NCBI RefSeq assembly: GCF_002208115.1
Contig: NZ_CP020946.1
Coordinates: 2,046,001 to 2,110,000, forward strand
Direction: 5' to 3'
Source of the DNA: Bdellovibrio bacteriovorus
GTDB taxonomy: Bacteria > Bdellovibrionota > Bdellovibrionia > Bdellovibrionales > Bdellovibrionaceae
DNA length: 64,000 nt
A program made the position numbers and the translations under genes. Position 1 is the first letter of the stretch. Each line of letters begins with the position of its first letter. The notes beneath the pieces are model-generated. The model had not been told where the DNA came from and searched no databases. It saw only the letters and a program-made list of their open reading frames with translations. This document shows positions 17,376 to 26,193 of this stretch, piece by piece.

Positions 17376-18763
17376 GTTCCGCTTCAGGAAAGACGGTTGA
17401 TGTTCTCATCGGGAGTCCCCGTGACTCCTTCTGGGAAGCCATCACATCTGTCCTGAAGGGTTACTATCCGTACCAGCTCAAGCATTTCAAATCCATCGAC
17501 GAAGCCCTCGATCACGGCACTTCCGAAAATTTCAAACCTATCTTAGCCCTGGTTGACGGACAAGACGGCACCAATCTGACCAATGAATGGGTGCAGTCCA
17601 CCAAAATGAATTATCCCGACTGCCCGGTCATCGTGCTGCACTCTTCCGCCGCCCCTTTGGATTTCAACATCGTCAAGAAAAACGGCGCTGACGAGATCAT
17701 GCACATCAACTTCGACCGCGAATTCATTTCCGACATGGTTCTGCAACTGGCCCCTATCGAAATGGAAGGCGATCAGATTCCGATCACGGCTTTAATGCCC
17801 GTGGATCTGCGTGATATGGATGCTGACACCAATATCAACTTTGATGTCTATGTACACCTGCCTGCGAATCATCGCTCTGTGATGATGAGAAAGGCCGGCG
17901 ACGTGGTCGATCAAAAACATCTGGACAAGTTCAATGCCCTAAAACAGCAGATGTACATCAAAAAGACCCAGATGAAACCGTTCTTTGAATACGCCCGCAC
18001 GGTGATGAGCATGCGCAACATGCCGATGCCCATCTCAATGACGGAAAAATTCCACCGTTCCAAAAAAGTCATCTATGAAATCATGGCCCAGTTCCTGAAT
18101 GGTGCCTCCACGGACTATTCCGAAGGAAAAGTGATCCTCGACAAATGCAAATCCATCGTTGCCGACTTTGAACTGACCAAAGATCTTCCCCCGCAAGAGA
18201 TCTTTGATGAGGTCTTCCGTTTTTCAGGCAATGTGCGCACCATGTATCACGACTGCATCTGTCTGTCCGCCTATGCCGCTTACTTCGCCCAGCTTCTGGG
18301 ATGGAGCATGGAAAAGCGTGAAGCCGCCGCCATCGCCGGGCTTTTGCACAATATCGGCCTGTCCCAGATGCCCGTCAGCGTCGGCACCAAACCCGTGAAA
18401 GACTATTCCCCGGAAGAGATTTCCCAGTATCATCTTTACCCGGAGCGCTCGGTGGTGATGGTGAAGGCCAAAAAAGTGCCGCTGCCACAGGAAATCGCCG
18501 AAGCCATCGGTCAGCACCGCGAAAACGGCACCGGCACAGGCTTCCCTAAAAAACTTTTGAGTGGGGATATTTCCGATTTTGGAAAACTGCTGGGCTTTGC
18601 CTATCGTTTCCACGAAATGACCGCCCTGACCGAAGGCGGCAAACAAGCCCGCACGGCCACACAGGCCATTCAGGATCTGCGCGATGAAGCCCTGTCGGGA
18701 TCCGGCAACATCGATCTGCTGATGACCACGAATATTTTCAAAAAATGGAAGCCGGCAGCCTAA
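17372..18763 (+). CDS. Receiver-like / degenerate HD-GYP domain protein
   Basis: A 463-residue protein. The N-terminal 130 residues look like a receiver fold lacking the usual phospho-acceptor motif. A central PilZ- or DUF3391-like stretch (INFDVYVHLPANHRSVMMRKAGD) precedes a C-terminal HD-GYP-like domain (about 270-450). Key residues are changed: the HD pair reads LLHNIG, HP is YP, HHE is QHRE, and GYP is GFP in GTGTGFP. Cyclic-di-GMP hydrolysis is therefore doubtful, and a binding or scaffold role is more likely (inference). It is the third gene of the cheY-cheX operon. Confidence 0.8.
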   Translation: MSSASGKTVDVLIGSPRDSFWEAITSVLKGYYPYQLKHFKSIDEALDHGTSENFKPILALVDGQDGTNLTNEWVQSTKMNYPDCPVIVLHSSAAPLDFNIVKKNGADEIMHINFDREFISDMVLQLAPIEMEGDQIPITALMPVDLRDMDADTNINFDVYVHLPANHRSVMMRKAGDVVDQKHLDKFNALKQQMYIKKTQMKPFFEYARTVMSMRNMPMPISMTEKFHRSKKVIYEIMAQFLNGASTDYSEGKVILDKCKSIVADFELTKDLPPQEIFDEVFRFSGNVRTMYHDCICLSAYAAYFAQLLGWSMEKREAAAIAGLLHNIGLSQMPVSVGTKPVKDYSPEEISQYHLYPERSVVMVKAKKVPLPQEIAEAIGQHRENGTGTGFPKKLLSGDISDFGKLLGFAYRFHEMTALTEGGKQARTATQAIQDLRDEALSGSGNIDLLMTTNIFKKWKPAA

Positions 18764-18774
18764 GCGCGCCCCGC

Positions 18775-19380
18775 CTAGTCTTCCTCGAACGTCACATCCA
18801 TATAGTCCTGAAGATCAAAGACCTCGCGCAAGTTCGCCTGACGCTCGGACCAGTCAATGGACTTCAGAATCATTTTGGCCGAAACCAGTCCTTCATAGGA
18901 ATAAAGGCACACAAACAACAAACCGGTCACCCAGCGCAAACGGGCTTGAGTGGCGCGGGGCTTATCCTGCACCACGCGGGTTTCCGCCGCCCAGTCACAA
19001 AGATGCGTGCGATCGTAACGGAAAAACGCCAGGGCATAAATCCCCCAGGAAAAAAAGAAGCTCAAACGCCCCGTCAATGGGCGCAGCAGACACTGGGACC
19101 AATGCAGCTTTTCGGTGAAATTATTGGCGGGCACCACTTTTAAGCCCATAAACCACTTGCCCGGCGTGGCCTGCATCAGCACCAGAAACACAAATTCATA
19201 CACTGCGGGAATCAAAAACAGCAAAAACAACTGCAGCAATGTCACGATGACGTCGTCTTCGGTGAAAATCAGTTTTAAAAACACCCCGGCAAAAGGCAGA
19301 TAAAACGGCAGACTGATGATCTGATCAATGCCATAGGCAAAAAAACGTCTCCAGGTGCTGGGAACAAATGCGGATTCCAT
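18775..19380 (-). CDS. RDD-family membrane protein
   Basis: A 201-residue inner-membrane protein with an RDD-type layout: an Arg then Asp in the first helix (RRFFAYGIDQII), several hydrophobic segments between about 15 and 75, ATPGKWFMGLKVV typical of the family, and a later helix with RPLTGRLSFFFSWG. Function is unknown; some RDD proteins act as ion exchangers. The ATG follows directly on the stop codon of the cca gene on the same strand (TAGATG), so the two are cotranslated. Confidence 0.8.
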   Translation of the reverse strand: MESAFVPSTWRRFFAYGIDQIISLPFYLPFAGVFLKLIFTEDDVIVTLLQLFLLFLIPAVYEFVFLVLMQATPGKWFMGLKVVPANNFTEKLHWSQCLLRPLTGRLSFFFSWGIYALAFFRYDRTHLCDWAAETRVVQDKPRATQARLRWVTGLLFVCLYSYEGLVSAKMILKSIDWSERQANLREVFDLQDYMDVTFEED

Positions 19381-20589
19381 CTAAGTTGACTCTCTTTCCA
19401 GATATTTTTTCAACCACAGCAACGCTTCGTCGCGGCTTTGCAGCCGGCGCTCCAGTTGCTGCTCAAAGGCCCTTTCCAGACAGACTCCGATGGCCGGCCC
19501 GGTCAGGCGCCCTTTCACATCCTCGCCGTTTAAAAACGGTCGCGGCAACACTTCCTGCCAGCTTTTCCATTCTGCCAGCAGAGTTTCAATCGCGGTCTTT
19601 TCAACCGCCTCGGACAGTAAAATTCTTAAGGCGAAAACAACGCCCTCTCTAGCCAGCATTTGCAGTTGCTTTCCCAAAGAGTTCTTCAGCACTGCGTGAG
19701 GATCGTGCCAGACTTTCCAGGCATCCTCGATGGCCCGGCGATCGCGGGTGGAAAGCTTCAGCATATCCAAAGCCGCAACAAGCTCTGAACCTTGAGCACT
19801 TCGCACAAACAGCGCCAGACGCTGCCAGGATTCGGTGGCCAGCGGGTTTTTCACCCAGTCATTTTTGCGCAGACGAAATGGAAACAGCACACCCATCAGG
19901 CCCGAGTCTTTCATGACTTGCAGTCCGCGCCCGGCGTGCTCTGTTTTTAGAAGCTTGGTCATTTCATCGCGGATGCGCTCACCACTGACGGATTTGACTT
20001 TGGCGGCCATCTTTTTAACGGCGGCAAAACTGACCGGCTCCAGCTCAAAATTCAGTTGGGCGGAAAAACGGGCCGCTCGCAGCAGGCGCAGTTGATCTTC
20101 CTCAAAACGCCGCTCGGCCTCGCCCACCGTGCGCAGTATGCCGGCCTTCAGATCCTTCTGGCCCTCGACATAATCAAGCACCTGCGCTGTCGCCAGATCA
20201 TAAAAAAGTGCATTCACGGTGAAGTCCCGGCGCTGGGCATCCTCCTGGGGACTTGAGAAAACCACGTTTTCCGGGCGGCGTCCGTCGCTGTAGGTCCCAT
20301 CGTTCCGGAAGGTCGCAACCTCTATATCCGCGCCCTCGACAATCACACGCATAACCCCGAAGCTTTTGCCCACATTGACGGTTTTACTAAACAGGGATTC
20401 GACTTTTTCCGGTGTTGCATCGGTCGCCAGATCCAAATCATTGGCAACAATGCCCAACAGGGCGTCGCGCACACAGCCGCCGGCCAAAAAGGCCTTATAG
20501 CCATGGGCCTGCAGCTTGTGGTAGATTGACTCCACTGCCGGCCAATGAGGATGGGATTGAAGAAGACTTTGCACCTGATTCACATCCAA
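19381..20589 (-). CDS. CCA-adding tRNA nucleotidyltransferase / poly(A) polymerase family
   Basis: A class II nucleotidyltransferase of about 402 residues. The catalytic head shows FLAGGCVRDALLG and the metal-binding DLDLATDA, then RRDFTVNALFYD and the nucleobase-selecting motif EEDQLRLLRAARFSAQL. These motifs are shared by CCA enzymes and bacterial poly(A) polymerases; CCA addition is the more likely role here. The C-terminal helical body is poorly conserved. The frame is open to 20694, but TTG at 20589 gives a typical N-terminus and avoids overlap with divergent queG; no clear ribosome site was seen, so the start is uncertain. Confidence 0.85.
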   Translation of the reverse strand: MDVNQVQSLLQSHPHWPAVESIYHKLQAHGYKAFLAGGCVRDALLGIVANDLDLATDATPEKVESLFSKTVNVGKSFGVMRVIVEGADIEVATFRNDGTYSDGRRPENVVFSSPQEDAQRRDFTVNALFYDLATAQVLDYVEGQKDLKAGILRTVGEAERRFEEDQLRLLRAARFSAQLNFELEPVSFAAVKKMAAKVKSVSGERIRDEMTKLLKTEHAGRGLQVMKDSGLMGVLFPFRLRKNDWVKNPLATESWQRLALFVRSAQGSELVAALDMLKLSTRDRRAIEDAWKVWHDPHAVLKNSLGKQLQMLAREGVVFALRILLSEAVEKTAIETLLAEWKSWQEVLPRPFLNGEDVKGRLTGPAIGVCLERAFEQQLERRLQSRDEALLWLKKYLEREST

Positions 20590-20631
20590 GATTGTAGAAA
20601 AAGACAGGCCTGAAAGAAAGAGTTTGTTCGC

Positions 20632-21681
20632 GTGACGCCACAGGAGATGAAATCTCTTATCGATGGAACTTTGACCGATCTGGGGTTTTCCCACTTCGGT
20701 TTTGCGCCATTGAGCAAACCCTTAAGCTTTGATTTCTACCGGGAATGGATTGACCAGGGACTGCATGGAGACATGACCTATCTGGCAGAACATGCCCAGA
20801 TCAAGGAAAACCCGCAAAGCAAGTGGCCCCGCGCCCAAAGCGCACTGGTGTTCGCCATGCCCTATTTCCCCCATCCCGAGAAAAAATCTGAATTTCCGCT
20901 GAAACAGGCCCGCGTCAGTCTTTATGCGCAAGGCATGGACTATCACTTCTGGTTCAAGGATCGCATGAAGTCTTTGTGCACAGATTTGCAAAAGCTTTTT
21001 CCAGAAGAGGAGTTTTTGGCCTTCACCGACAGCAGCCCGGTGCTGGAGCGGGATCTTGCCAAACAAGCCGGCCTTGGCTGGGTCGGGAAAAACACCTGTT
21101 TGATTCACCCCAAAAAAGGCAGTTTGTTCTTTATCGGGGAAATCTACACTTCCTTGAAAATCCAAACCGAATTTGCACCTTTGCCGGATTTCTGCGGCAC
21201 CTGCACGCGCTGTCTGGACATCTGCCCCACCGGCGCATTGATTGAGCCGCGCAAGATGGATGCACGCAAATGCATCTCGTATCTGACCATCGAGTCGCGC
21301 CAGATCCCCGACGAGGAACTGCGCCCGCAAATCGGCGATTGGTTCTTCGGCTGTGATCTTTGTCAGACCGTGTGCCCCTGGAATCAAAAAGTCTTTAAAG
21401 GCCAGCTTTCCATCGAAAAAAGTCTTTCCCTGAACGATGCGCAAGAATCCCTGCTGATAGAGGATCTGCGCTATATCCTGTCAGCTTCCGGCAAAAAGAT
21501 CAGCCGTGATTTCCTGGGAACCCCACTGGCCCGGGCGGGCTCGTTGGGCTTAAAACGCAATGCCATGATTGTCGCGGTCAACCGGGGTTTGAAAGAACTG
21601 CGCCCGGAAATCCAGGCGCTGACGGAACACGAAAAATTAGGTGAGCTGGCTTTGTGGAGCCTGGCAAAACTGGAAAACTAA
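20632..21681 (+). CDS. queG: Epoxyqueuosine reductase
   Basis: A 349-residue cobalamin- and iron-sulfur-dependent enzyme for the last step of queuosine synthesis on tRNA. Diagnostic features are FTDSSPVLERDLAKQAGLGWVGKN (DUF1730 region, about 133-157) and two 4Fe-4S clusters: CGTCTRCLDICPTGAL and, with distant Cys, CDLCQTVCPW. A C-terminal HEAT-like helix pair follows. The start is GTG at 20632; an ATG 15 bases later is possible. It ends with a 4-base overlap with a convergent gene. Confidence 0.92.
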   Translation: MTPQEMKSLIDGTLTDLGFSHFGFAPLSKPLSFDFYREWIDQGLHGDMTYLAEHAQIKENPQSKWPRAQSALVFAMPYFPHPEKKSEFPLKQARVSLYAQGMDYHFWFKDRMKSLCTDLQKLFPEEEFLAFTDSSPVLERDLAKQAGLGWVGKNTCLIHPKKGSLFFIGEIYTSLKIQTEFAPLPDFCGTCTRCLDICPTGALIEPRKMDARKCISYLTIESRQIPDEELRPQIGDWFFGCDLCQTVCPWNQKVFKGQLSIEKSLSLNDAQESLLIEDLRYILSASGKKISRDFLGTPLARAGSLGLKRNAMIVAVNRGLKELRPEIQALTEHEKLGELALWSLAKLEN

Positions 21682-22193
21682 AGTCCCAGTTTCTTCAGCA
21701 GGTCATCAATTTCAAACTGATTCATTTTAGACGGAGCCATGCCCGTATCCACGCTGGCACTGTAGGACTCATTGAACTGATTGGACACCCAGCGAAGCCG
21801 GTCAATAAAGGCCTGTGGGATGGTTTCCCGCAGGAAGTTGGAATCTTTATGGATATTTTCAAGCAGGGTTTCCAAAGTCTCTGTGGCATCCAGCAAAAGG
21901 CCCACACACACATGGAAGAACTGTTCATTGCCAGTGATCTGAGAAGCCTTGTATCCAACAGCTTTACACAGGGCCGCATAGTCGGAAATCATGTGCAACG
22001 CGTGCTCAGGAGGCGCCATCAGGGCCAGACTCTTGGCGCCGCCCATAATTCGATCGACGTTATTGCCATAATCCGCAAGTTTACGAACCTGAGAAAAGTC
22101 ACCTTCAATACCTTCGAGAAGGTCCAACAACTCTTCAATCAAGGACTTTGACTCGTTCACAAAATCTTCTACAATTTCTTTATCAATCGACAT
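21678..22193 (-). CDS. HPt-like helical protein lacking the phosphorylatable His
   Basis: About 171 residues, all-helical and acidic. The first 100 residues look like a CheA-P1/HPt bundle: FVNESKSLIEELLDLLEGIE, then a segment at the usual H-x-x-K-G-x-x position reading NNVDRIMGGAKSLALMAPP, which has no His. A later Cys/His-containing helix (FFHVCVGLLLD) and C-terminal tail follow. It may be a docking or inhibitor protein in a phosphorelay or chemotaxis complex (inference). ATG at 22193 is preferred to an open frame to 22229. It is divergent from the HD-domain gene by 35 bases. Confidence 0.6.
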   Translation of the reverse strand: MSIDKEIVEDFVNESKSLIEELLDLLEGIEGDFSQVRKLADYGNNVDRIMGGAKSLALMAPPEHALHMISDYAALCKAVGYKASQITGNEQFFHVCVGLLLDATETLETLLENIHKDSNFLRETIPQAFIDRLRWVSNQFNESYSASVDTGMAPSKMNQFEIDDLLKKLGL

Positions 22194-22228
22194 CCACTCA
22201 AAGATACCAATCGAAGGATACAGAGGCA

Positions 22229-23155
22229 ATGGATTATGTTTCTATACGTGTAAGCACCCTGCGCGGCGATCAGAAGATCGACTTCAACGCTTACGTTAAA
22301 ATCAACGACAAGATGATACTCTACCTTCGTCGCGGCGATAGCTTTGAAGGCGAACGTCTGAAACGCCTTAAGGACAAAAAGCTTCGCAAAATGTACATCC
22401 TCACCGACGAAGAAACCAGCTATCGCAGCTACCTGCAAAAGAATATCGAAACCGCCTATGACGACACGACCGGGAAGGATATTCAAACCCGCGCCGACAT
22501 CATTCAAGGTTCCCAGCAAAACAACGCCGAAGAGGTTTTCGAAAATCCCGAGAACATCGAAAGCTACAACTACTGCAAAGATGCCGCAGGCAAATATGTG
22601 AACTTCATCATGAGCAACGCCCAGGCGATGTCTGCGGTGATGAAGATTGAAAACACCGACAAGACGGTTTCTCATCATGGTGTCACCGTGGCGACTCTGT
22701 CGATCGCCCTGGCACAGAAGCTGGGAATCAATGACCCCAAAAAAACGCAGCTTCTGACCCTGGGGGCTTTGTTGCATGATTATGGCCACCACAACACCAC
22801 TTTGAACCTGAATCAACCCCTGTCAGGGATGAGCCCGGAAGACCTGGCCCTGTGGAAAAAACACCCGACCGAAGGCGCTCAGAAAGTTCAGGACAAAAAA
22901 CACTTCGATCAGACTGTTATCAATATTATCGGCCAGCATGAGGAAACCATCAATGGCACCGGCCCCAAGGGACTGCGTGAAAAAGACATGGATCCGCTGG
23001 CAGTTCTGGTTTCATCAGCCAATGCCATGGATCGCCTGATCACGTTTGAAGGTGTCCCGAAAGCAGAGGCCGCGAAAAAACTGATGATTGATCACGTTGG
23101 CAAACACCCTCTTCAGCACATTCAGCTTCTGAATGATATTCTGAAGGGTCTCTAG
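22229..23155 (+). CDS. HD-GYP-related domain protein with DUF3391-like N-terminus
   Basis: A protein of about 308 residues. The N-terminal 90 residues (VSIRVSTLRGDQKIDFNAYVK and onwards) resemble the domain that precedes HD-GYP phosphodiesterases. The HD domain keeps metal ligands SHHGV, LLHDYGHHN and KHPTEG, but HHE is QHE and the GYP motif is replaced by NGTGPKGL. Cyclic-di-GMP turnover is thus possible but not certain. The frame extends upstream to 22148; ATG at 22229 with upstream AGAGG avoids the divergent gene. It shares the N-terminal and HD design with the third gene of the cheY operon. Confidence 0.75.
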   Translation: MDYVSIRVSTLRGDQKIDFNAYVKINDKMILYLRRGDSFEGERLKRLKDKKLRKMYILTDEETSYRSYLQKNIETAYDDTTGKDIQTRADIIQGSQQNNAEEVFENPENIESYNYCKDAAGKYVNFIMSNAQAMSAVMKIENTDKTVSHHGVTVATLSIALAQKLGINDPKKTQLLTLGALLHDYGHHNTTLNLNQPLSGMSPEDLALWKKHPTEGAQKVQDKKHFDQTVINIIGQHEETINGTGPKGLREKDMDPLAVLVSSANAMDRLITFEGVPKAEAAKKLMIDHVGKHPLQHIQLLNDILKGL

Positions 23156-23209
23156 ATTTTTATTCAAAAAAGGGTTTCCATCACCATCCAATGGGAGTAA
23201 GGGTTATGT

Positions 23210-24538
23210 ATGACCCTTACAGACTTACTCCAAAACTGGCGCCACATTCTGCACAAGCTGGAATATCAGGACACTTTGCGTGTGGTCCCTTATCTGCTGG
23301 CAAGTCTGGTGGCTGCCGGAACATCCCTGCTGTACTCGCAGGCGTTTTTCTTTGGTGAAGAGGTCGCTCTTCACGTGGTCGAAAACTTTCACTGGGCCCT
23401 GTCTTTGCTCGTCACCCTGTCGATGATTTATTTAAGCTGGTATCTGCCCTATCGTTTCGCCAAGCAGGCCGGAGGCAGTGGCATCCCTCAGATGCTCATT
23501 GCCAACGAGCTGGATCCCGCCTCTGACAAAGCTCTGATCCGTTCTTTGATTGGCATTCGCACCATCACCATGAAAATCATTTCCTCTATCGCGTGTGTCC
23601 TGGGTGGCGGCGCCGTCGGCCAGGAAGGACCCACGCTGCAGATCGCATCAGGTTTGTTCTATCGAATCGGGGAAAAATCCACCAAATGGATTCAACAGCT
23701 TTCCATGCGCCCTTTCATTCTGGCCGGAGGCGCTTCGGGCTTGGCCGCGGCATTCAATACTCCCCTGGGTGGAATCGCCTATGCGTTGGAGGAGCTATCC
23801 AAGGACTACTTCAACAATTTCAAAACCTATGTGATCTGGTCGGTCATTGCGACGGGCCTGTTGGTTCAGACCGTCCAGGGCAGTTATCTTTACATTGGCT
23901 TTCCCAGCCTGGAATCCATCAGTTGGGAAACTTACATGTGGGTCGTGGTCACCTCTGCCATCACCGGGATTCTGGGGGCCACTTTTGGTTCAGTTTTATT
24001 TTCAGTGCACCAGAAAAGAAAAAGCATTCAGTCCTTCACGCGCTTAAGTCTGCTTAATCTGGGCTGTGGTTTTTTGTTCTGGCTGGGCATCACCTTTATC
24101 AGCAGTCACGGTGTGGGTGGTGGCAAAATGCTGATTTTGGATCTTCTGTTCCGCGATGGCGCAGCGACGGCTCAGGATATTTTAGTGCGCATCGGAGGCC
24201 CCTTGCTGATGGCCATTGCCGGAGCCGCCGGAGGACTTTTTGCCCCGTCTTTGACAATCGGCGCTGTGATGGGATCGTTTATGGCCCAGATCGTATGGCC
24301 GCACAACCACCATCTGTTGATCATGACGTCCATGATTTCATTCCTGTCTGGATTTATGCAGACACCTTTTACCGCCTTCATTCTGATCTTTGAAATGACG
24401 GACCGGCATTCAGCGCTGTTTCCCATGATGCTAAGTTCAGCCATTGCGGTGGGAACATCGCGAATCTTCCATAAGAAATCCTTCTATGATCTGGTGAAAG
24501 AGGATTTCCTGCATCAGCATCACAAAGCTTCAAAATAG
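23210..24538 (+). CDS. ClC-family chloride channel/transporter
   Basis: A 442-residue inner-membrane protein with about ten hydrophobic helices. The chloride-filter signatures are present: GSGIPQ, GGGAVGQEGPTLQIA (the gating Glu is kept; Arg of GREGP is Gln), and GAAGGLFAPSLTIGAVMG. No C-terminal CBS domains. The start is ATG at 23210 with GGGAGTAAGGG upstream. It is probably a Cl-/H+ exchanger, but the proton Glu of the inner gate cannot be placed with certainty by eye. Confidence 0.9.
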   Translation: MTLTDLLQNWRHILHKLEYQDTLRVVPYLLASLVAAGTSLLYSQAFFFGEEVALHVVENFHWALSLLVTLSMIYLSWYLPYRFAKQAGGSGIPQMLIANELDPASDKALIRSLIGIRTITMKIISSIACVLGGGAVGQEGPTLQIASGLFYRIGEKSTKWIQQLSMRPFILAGGASGLAAAFNTPLGGIAYALEELSKDYFNNFKTYVIWSVIATGLLVQTVQGSYLYIGFPSLESISWETYMWVVVTSAITGILGATFGSVLFSVHQKRKSIQSFTRLSLLNLGCGFLFWLGITFISSHGVGGGKMLILDLLFRDGAATAQDILVRIGGPLLMAIAGAAGGLFAPSLTIGAVMGSFMAQIVWPHNHHLLIMTSMISFLSGFMQTPFTAFILIFEMTDRHSALFPMMLSSAIAVGTSRIFHKKSFYDLVKEDFLHQHHKASK

Positions 24539-24553
24539 AGGACCTGAAGAAAT

Positions 24554-24590
24554 AAAAAAAGGGCCCCTTAACGGAAGCCCTTTCAAGTTT
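24554..24590. terminator. Bidirectional intrinsic terminator
   Basis: AAAGGGC (24558-24564) pairs with GCCCTTT (24577-24583). On the minus strand a seven-T run follows, serving the barrel protein gene; the ClC gene ends on the other side. Confidence 0.8.
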
Positions 24591-24604
24591 CATTTTTATT
24601 TCCA

Positions 24605-25144
24605 TTAGAAGATAAATCCAACTGTCAGCATCGGGAAGGTCTCTGTGACCTTATAGCTGTCCAGGGCCGGATTCGTGTCGCTCTTTTTATAGTCAATGCT
24701 TCTGTAAGTCAGCTCCACGCCGACAAAGAAGGAACTGGTCACATTGGTCATGTACCCAAAGTCAGCCTGAATTCCCGTGCCCTCTTTCAGCTCGTCGTAT
24801 TCAGCTGACAGAAGATAGTGACCCTTCACATAAAAACCGCTGGCTCCCACATACCCGATGGAGGCCCCGAGCGCATTTCCGTCCACAGATCCTGAATCTG
24901 TTTCTGTCTTACGAAGAGTGTAAATACCCCCCAGATACAAACCATTGCCGCTGACATATCCCAGCTTGATATCATATATGCTGTTATTCGATTTACTTTC
25001 ACCACCCGGGGAAGCCTCAGTGTTATTGTTGTACATGAAGATATTTGCATTCACCAACACCCCATTGGATGTCGCCGCCTGCGACTGCCAAGAAAGCACA
25101 CTGCCTGTCATGAATACGGCCAAAGCCAGAATCATCTTGTTCAT
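24605..25144 (-). CDS. Small outer-membrane beta-barrel protein
   Basis: A 179-residue secreted protein with a clear signal peptide (cut after SWQSQA, residue about 23). The mature part alternates polar and aromatic/hydrophobic residues in eight or so strands (DIKLGYVSG, LYLGGIYTL, ASIGYVG, FYVKGHYLL, DFGYMTN, FVGVELTY, MLTVGFIF) and ends with Phe, as needed for BAM recognition. It resembles OmpW/OmpX-size barrels, but I cannot name the family. The ribosome site AAGGAG lies 5 bases before ATG. It is monocistronic with its own terminator. Confidence 0.8.
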   Translation of the reverse strand: MNKMILALAVFMTGSVLSWQSQAATSNGVLVNANIFMYNNNTEASPGGESKSNNSIYDIKLGYVSGNGLYLGGIYTLRKTETDSGSVDGNALGASIGYVGASGFYVKGHYLLSAEYDELKEGTGIQADFGYMTNVTSSFFVGVELTYRSIDYKKSDTNPALDSYKVTETFPMLTVGFIF

Positions 25145-25165
25145 TCAACACTCCTTGTTTTCGGT

Positions 25166-26017
25166 TTATGCAGGAACGCCTTTGATTATATCTTCACTAA
25201 CCAGTGATAAAAACTTTTTTTCAAGTGTCTCGGATGATGGTTGGGGTGTGGCTTTTAAGCTGATCGCGGCCATTTCCAGCAGTTGTTTTTTTGAATACTT
25301 CCTATCTTCCTGTAACAAGTCGATGAATAGCGAATCCACCACGTCCAGTGGTCTTTCCACCACAGTATTCTTTGCACCACTATAAACAAAAGCGTACATA
25401 CCTTTGTCCCGATTCAAGACGAGATTGTCTCGGGATAATATCACCACCTGCAGACTGGGATTCAGTGACAGCACACCGGGTTCTTCCGAACTGTCGCCGT
25501 CAAATGGCTGAACCTCAATCCATGCCTGCACCCATTCCCAGTGAGCCAGCTCCAGAATGTCGGCCTGCCCCGGAAACTTCTGTCGCAAGTACCCGACAAA
25601 GTAGCGCCAGTGATCCTGCAAAAGCCAACTGCTCCACTCCATGTTTTCCAGATACTCATCACGCAGTCGATTCGCCGCCACACCCAAATGCTTTCGTGTG
25701 CGCGGGAAAAGACTTTCAAACAGGCGCTCTTGTTCGGCGCGCAGATTCAAACGCTCGCCTTCTTCAACGCGAAAGGGGCGAAGCCATTCCAGCGTGCGCA
25801 AAAGCTCTGCCTGATAGATGGAACTGACTTGTTCGGGAATCTGCATGCCGTGGGTTTGCACAATCAGATTCTTGTTCTTCGACAGAATCTCAAGCTGATG
25901 CCTTCGGAAAGCCCCCACCCCCACAATATCGATATCACGCAGGGCGATCGCGTCCGCATCGGGCAGGACTCCGTTCCATGGAAAAACAAGCTGAGGGGTT
26001 CTGGTAGTGTCGGACAT
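25166..26017 (-). CDS. HvfC/BufC-like (DUF2063) protein, without an HvfB partner
   Basis: A cytoplasmic protein of about 283 residues. Residues roughly 85-170 follow the DUF2063 pattern: L-F-E-S-L-F-P-R-T-R-K-H-L-G, later Y-L-E-N, a W-x-x-F-x-x-Y-L helix, and AHWEWVQAW. A C-terminal winged-helix-like part (RPLDVVDSLFIDLLQED) fits the family too. HvfC/BufC proteins deliver peptide precursors to the iron enzyme HvfB/BufB (DUF692). No such enzyme or precursor gene is in this window. ATG at 26017 is chosen over an open frame to 26098. The call is by eye and moderate. Confidence 0.5.
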   Translation of the reverse strand: MSDTTRTPQLVFPWNGVLPDADAIALRDIDIVGVGAFRRHQLEILSKNKNLIVQTHGMQIPEQVSSIYQAELLRTLEWLRPFRVEEGERLNLRAEQERLFESLFPRTRKHLGVAANRLRDEYLENMEWSSWLLQDHWRYFVGYLRQKFPGQADILELAHWEWVQAWIEVQPFDGDSSEEPGVLSLNPSLQVVILSRDNLVLNRDKGMYAFVYSGAKNTVVERPLDVVDSLFIDLLQEDRKYSKKQLLEMAAISLKATPQPSSETLEKKFLSLVSEDIIKGVPA

Positions 26018-26193
26018 TTCATTCCATCCTACGGGTGGTGTTTGGAGGGAGCAAGCTTCGCCCCCACAAATCCCGAGCATTACTCTGGAGATACCCATAA
26101 ATTGCTGATTTCTTTGGCAGTTGACTCACGCAGTCAAAAAATGGAGTCGGAATACTATTGACCGGAATTTCACCTCATGGAAAAAGGTGGGGC

